From NCBI GenBank assembly GCA_900552285.1, contig URYV01000059.1, forward strand, positions 1-9,275: DNA of 9,275 nt, in the 5' to 3' direction. Positions within the stretch are counted from its first letter, which is position 1; every line of letters begins with the position of its first letter. This DNA comes from an uncultured Oscillospiraceae bacterium. GTDB taxonomy: Bacteria > Bacillota > Clostridia > Oscillospirales > Acutalibacteraceae. This document shows, in pieces, positions 6,453-9,275 of this stretch. The notes under the pieces are model-generated. The model was not told the origin of the DNA and ran no database searches. It was given only the letters and a program-made list of their open reading frames with translations. A program made the translations under genes and the position numbers.

Positions 6453-7763
6453 ATGTCAGCAATCTGGAACAAAAAAATCGAAACCATGAAAAGAGCCGAT
6501 ATTGAGGCTCTGCAGCTTGAGCGGCTTAAATGGACGGTTGACTATTGCATAAACAATGTTAAATTTTATCACGACCGTTTGACCCCGCTTGGCATAACGG
6601 GAGACAAAATCAAATGTCTTGACGACATACGCTATATTCCATACACCACCAAAACCGACCTTAGGGACAACTATCCCTTCGGTCTTTTTGCCGTGCCGCA
6701 GAGGGATATTGTGCGAATTCACGCCTCCTCCGGCACCACCGGCAAGCCCACCGTCGTCGGATATACCAAAAACGACATTGCAAACTGGGCCGAGGCCATT
6801 GCAAGAATAGTCACCGCCGCAGGAGCAACATCCGACGACATTGTACAGATATGCTTCGGCTACGGAATGTTCACAGGCGCCCTCGGACTGCACTACGGCC
6901 TTGAAAAAATCGGCGCCTCGGTTGTTCCCACATCGTCGGGCAACACCCAAAAGCAGCTCATGTTCATGCGGGATTTCGGCACCACCGCACTTGTGGCCAC
7001 CCCCTCCTATGCGCTCTATCTTTCGGAATCGGCAAAGGAGCTTGAATTCCCCATGAGCGACTATCACCTTTCCCTCGGTCTTTTGGGCAGCGAGGGCTGC
7101 ACTCCCGAAATGCGGGATCAAATCGAAAAGAACTGGGGAATGTTCGTCACCGACAACTACGGAATGTCGGAGCTTATGGGTCCCGGTCTTTCGGGCGAAT
7201 GCCGCGAGCGTGTCGGCCAGCACATCAACGAGGATATGTTCCTTTTCGAGGTCATCGACCGCGACACTCTTGAGCCCATCGGCGAGGGACAAACGGGCGA
7301 AATCGTCGTCACCACCCTCATAAAGGAGGGAATTCCGCTGCTGCGCTACCGCACCAAGGATATTTCGGAAATTACATACGAGCCCTGCAAATGCGGCCGA
7401 ACCACCGCGCGAATGGCCAAGGTCAAAGGCAGAAGCGACGATATGCTTAAAATCCGCGGCGTAAACGTATTCCCCTCTCAGGTCGAAAGCGTGCTTGTGG
7501 GCATGGAAGAGGTCAGCCCCCACTATCAGCTTGTCGTCAGGCGCGAGGGCTTTGCCGACACGCTGGAGGTCAGAGTTGAGCTCACCGACGGCAGAATTCT
7601 CGAAAGCTATTCGGGTCTTGAAAAGCTTCACAACAAAATCAAGAGCAATTTAAAATCGGTGCTCGGACTTGACGCAAAGGTTTCCCTTGTCCAGCCCAAA
7701 ACCATAGAAAGATTTCAGGGAAAAGCCGTCCGCGTGGTTGACTTGCGGGGCAAAAAAGAGTAA
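6453..7763 (+). CDS. paaK: Phenylacetate-CoA ligase family protein (arylacetate-CoA ligase, AMP-forming)
   Basis: This 436-residue cytoplasmic adenylate-forming enzyme has the family's usual length. PaaK makes phenylacetyl-CoA from phenylacetate, ATP and CoA; clostridial and archaeal homologues beside ior genes are thought to act on aryl acids generally. Visible motifs are the phosphate-binding loop SSGTTGKPTV (92-101), the adenine-binding YGMSE (236-240), YRTKD with D303 that binds ribose hydroxyls, and the hinge region GRSDDMLKIRGVNVFP (326-341) leading to the mobile C-terminal domain. A CKCGR cluster (312-316) is typical of the family. ATG 6453 has GGAGG (6440-6444) 8 bases upstream. It sits 17 bases after the symporter and 38 before iorA, so it is probably the middle gene of the operon. 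The substrate (phenyl-, hydroxyphenyl- or indoleacetate) cannot be read from sequence. Confidence 0.93.
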   Translation: MSAIWNKKIETMKRADIEALQLERLKWTVDYCINNVKFYHDRLTPLGITGDKIKCLDDIRYIPYTTKTDLRDNYPFGLFAVPQRDIVRIHASSGTTGKPTVVGYTKNDIANWAEAIARIVTAAGATSDDIVQICFGYGMFTGALGLHYGLEKIGASVVPTSSGNTQKQLMFMRDFGTTALVATPSYALYLSESAKELEFPMSDYHLSLGLLGSEGCTPEMRDQIEKNWGMFVTDNYGMSELMGPGLSGECRERVGQHINEDMFLFEVIDRDTLEPIGEGQTGEIVVTTLIKEGIPLLRYRTKDISEITYEPCKCGRTTARMAKVKGRSDDMLKIRGVNVFPSQVESVLVGMEEVSPHYQLVVRREGFADTLEVRVELTDGRILESYSGLEKLHNKIKSNLKSVLGLDAKVSLVQPKTIERFQGKAVRVVDLRGKKE

Positions 7764-7801
7764 AATAAAGTCGAAAAATTCTCTTTAAAAGGATTGATAC
7801 T

Positions 7802-9275
7802 ATGAAAGAACTTCTCATCGGAAACGGTGCGGTGGCCCGCGGCCTTTTCGAGGCGGGATGTAAGCTTGTTTCAAGCTATCCCGGCACTCCCAGCACCGAA
7901 ATCACCGAGGAAGCGGCAAAATATGGCGAAATATACACCGAATGGGCGCCCAACGAAAAGGTTGCCTGCGAGGTGGCCATCGGCGCCTCCTTTGCGGGGC
8001 AGCGTGCCTTTTGCGCCATGAAGCACGTGGGTCTCAACGTTGCCGCCGACCCTCTCTACACCGCCTCATACATAGGCGTTAACGGCGGTCTTGTTGTGGG
8101 TGTGGCCGACGACCCCGGTATGTTCAGCTCCCAAAACGAGCAGGACACCCGCCGCCACGCCATTGCCGCCAAGGTTCCGGTGGTTGAGCCTTCCGATTCG
8201 GAGGAGTGCCGCGATTTCGTAAAATATGCCTTTGAGCTTTCGGAAAAATTCGACACTCCGGTAATTCTCCGTCTGACCACAAGGGTGGCCCACTCGAGAA
8301 GCCGCGTTGAGCTTTGCGAACGCAGCGTTCCCGAGCAAAAGCCCTATGTTAAAAACATTCAGAAAAACGTCATGATGCCCGCCATGGCAAAGGGACGTCA
8401 TGTTTTTGTGGAAAAGCGCATGAAGGAGCTGTCGGAATACGGCAGCGACTGCCCGTTTAACCGCGTGGAAATGGCGAGCACCGACATCGGCGTTATCACC
8501 TCGGGAATTTCCTATCAGTATGTTAAAGAGGCTCTCGGGGAAAAGGCAAGCGTTTTAAAGCTCGGTCTTACCAATCCCCTGCCCGACAGTCTCATTCTCG
8601 ACTTTGCAAAAAAGGTTAAAAAGCTTTATGTGGTCGAGGAGCTCGAGCCTGTCATTGAGGAAAAATGTAAGATGCTCGGCCTCGAGGTCACGGGCAAGGA
8701 CATTTTCTCGCTTTGCGGCGAATATTCCCAAAGCATTGTCAAAGAGGCAATACTCGGTCAAAAGAACGAAAGCCTTTCGCTGTCCTCCGACATTCCCGTC
8801 CGTCCTCCCGTGCTCTGCCCCGGATGTCCCCACAGAGGGCTTTACTATGCCCTTAAAAAGCTTAAGGTATATGTCAGCGGCGACATCGGCTGCTACACCC
8901 TCGGCGCCCTCAATCCCCTCGGGCAGGTCGACACCTGCGTCTGCATGGGTGCAAGTGTTTCCTCACTTCACGGATTCAACAAGGCAAACGACGACAAAAC
9001 CGCAAAGAACTCGGTGGCCGTCATCGGTGACTCCACCTTTATTCACTCGGGCGTCACCGGCCTTATAAACATAGCATACAACAAAGGTATTTCCACCGTC
9101 ATCATTCTCGACAACAGCATTACCGGCATGACGGGCCATCAGCAGAACCCCACCACAGGAAAGACCCTTAAGGGCGACCCCACCGTTGCCGTAAACCTCG
9201 AGGCGCTGGCCAAGGCCGTGGTCGACATTTCCGGCCGCCCGTACTGCGTGTGCAGCGGCGAGCCCGAAGGCTACG
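7802..9275 (+). CDS. iorA: Indolepyruvate ferredoxin oxidoreductase, alpha subunit (runs off right edge)
   Basis: The frame is open to the window end; 491 codons are visible and roughly 100 are missing, including the expected C-terminal ferredoxin-like [4Fe-4S] domain. With IorB it catalyses oxidation of aryl-pyruvates plus CoA to aryl-acetyl-CoA, CO2 and reduced ferredoxin, and is reversible in principle. Motifs include the N-terminal pyrimidine-binding domain with SSYPGTPSTE (24-33) and EWAPNEKVA (47-55), and the conserved CPGCPHRG (339-346). The thiamine diphosphate segment has GDIGCYTLG (360-368) and GDSTFIHSG (409-417), leading to ILDNSITGMTGHQQNP (435-450). ATG 7802 follows AAAGGA (7788-7793) at 8-base spacing. 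The 38-base gap from paaK holds no promoter or terminator that I can see. iorB would be expected just beyond the window. The paaK-iorA pairing is common in archaea and Clostridia and supports a role in aryl-acid metabolism. Confidence 0.95.
   Translation, partial: MKELLIGNGAVARGLFEAGCKLVSSYPGTPSTEITEEAAKYGEIYTEWAPNEKVACEVAIGASFAGQRAFCAMKHVGLNVAADPLYTASYIGVNGGLVVGVADDPGMFSSQNEQDTRRHAIAAKVPVVEPSDSEECRDFVKYAFELSEKFDTPVILRLTTRVAHSRSRVELCERSVPEQKPYVKNIQKNVMMPAMAKGRHVFVEKRMKELSEYGSDCPFNRVEMASTDIGVITSGISYQYVKEALGEKASVLKLGLTNPLPDSLILDFAKKVKKLYVVEELEPVIEEKCKMLGLEVTGKDIFSLCGEYSQSIVKEAILGQKNESLSLSSDIPVRPPVLCPGCPHRGLYYALKKLKVYVSGDIGCYTLGALNPLGQVDTCVCMGASVSSLHGFNKANDDKTAKNSVAVIGDSTFIHSGVTGLINIAYNKGISTVIILDNSITGMTGHQQNPTTGKTLKGDPTVAVNLEALAKAVVDISGRPYCVCSGEPEGY

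Noticed and set aside
6456..7631. A 391-codon open frame antisense to paaK
   Set aside because: It is a shadow of a gene with clear adenylate-forming motifs; its own translation shows no family motif and no ribosome binding site was found.
7764..7801. Possible separate promoter for iorA between paaK and iorA
   Set aside because: The 38-base gap contains a ribosome site but no pair of -35 and -10 boxes at acceptable spacing.
9026..9040. GDS instead of GDG in the thiamine diphosphate motif of IorA as a possible inactivating change
   Set aside because: To my knowledge GDSTF with HSG is the normal form in IorA proteins, so it is not a defect.

Overview
The window looks like a chromosomal stretch from a low-to-mid GC Gram-positive anaerobe of the Clostridia, most likely a gut or rumen Oscillospiraceae/Ruminococcaceae-type fibre degrader. 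The evidence is consensus-like sigma-A promoters (TTGATT or TTGACT with TATAAT or TATGAT), strong purine-rich ribosome binding sites, a Rex-type redox repressor, a ferredoxin-linked indolepyruvate oxidoreductase, and a secreted esterase ending in a type I dockerin. The taxonomic call is an inference. Nothing looks like an insertion sequence, phage, tRNA, rRNA or CRISPR, and no gap between genes exceeds about 190 bases.

Layout. Positions 1-327 (minus) hold the first 109 codons of a Rex repressor that runs off the left edge. A divergent control region (328-507) carries a Rex-like operator on the rex promoter and a strong promoter for manA (508-1437, plus; class I mannose-6-phosphate isomerase). 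manA ends at a hairpin terminator whose T-tract touches the stop codon of a convergent amidohydrolase-2 family gene (1464-2261, minus). A 133-base region with back-to-back promoters separates that gene from a large secreted, multidomain CE2-like SGNH esterase with a C-terminal dockerin (2395-4698, plus), followed by a strong terminator.

The right half (4784 to the end) is an apparent operon: a promoter, a leader with a perfect 18-base palindrome, a solute:sodium symporter (4885-6435), a phenylacetate-CoA ligase family gene (6453-7763) and the start of indolepyruvate ferredoxin oxidoreductase alpha subunit iorA (7802 onward, cut by the window edge).

How they may work together. The esterase would strip acyl groups from plant polysaccharide outside the cell, possibly docked to a scaffoldin. 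ManA would feed mannose into glycolysis. The symporter-PaaK-IorA operon looks like an arylacetate module. Either it imports phenylacetate or indoleacetate, activates it to the CoA thioester and reductively carboxylates it to the aryl-pyruvate precursor of an aromatic amino acid, or it runs in the opposite direction to ferment aromatic amino acids. I see no wholly new system; the most interesting items are this module with its palindromic leader and the unusual domain layout of the esterase.
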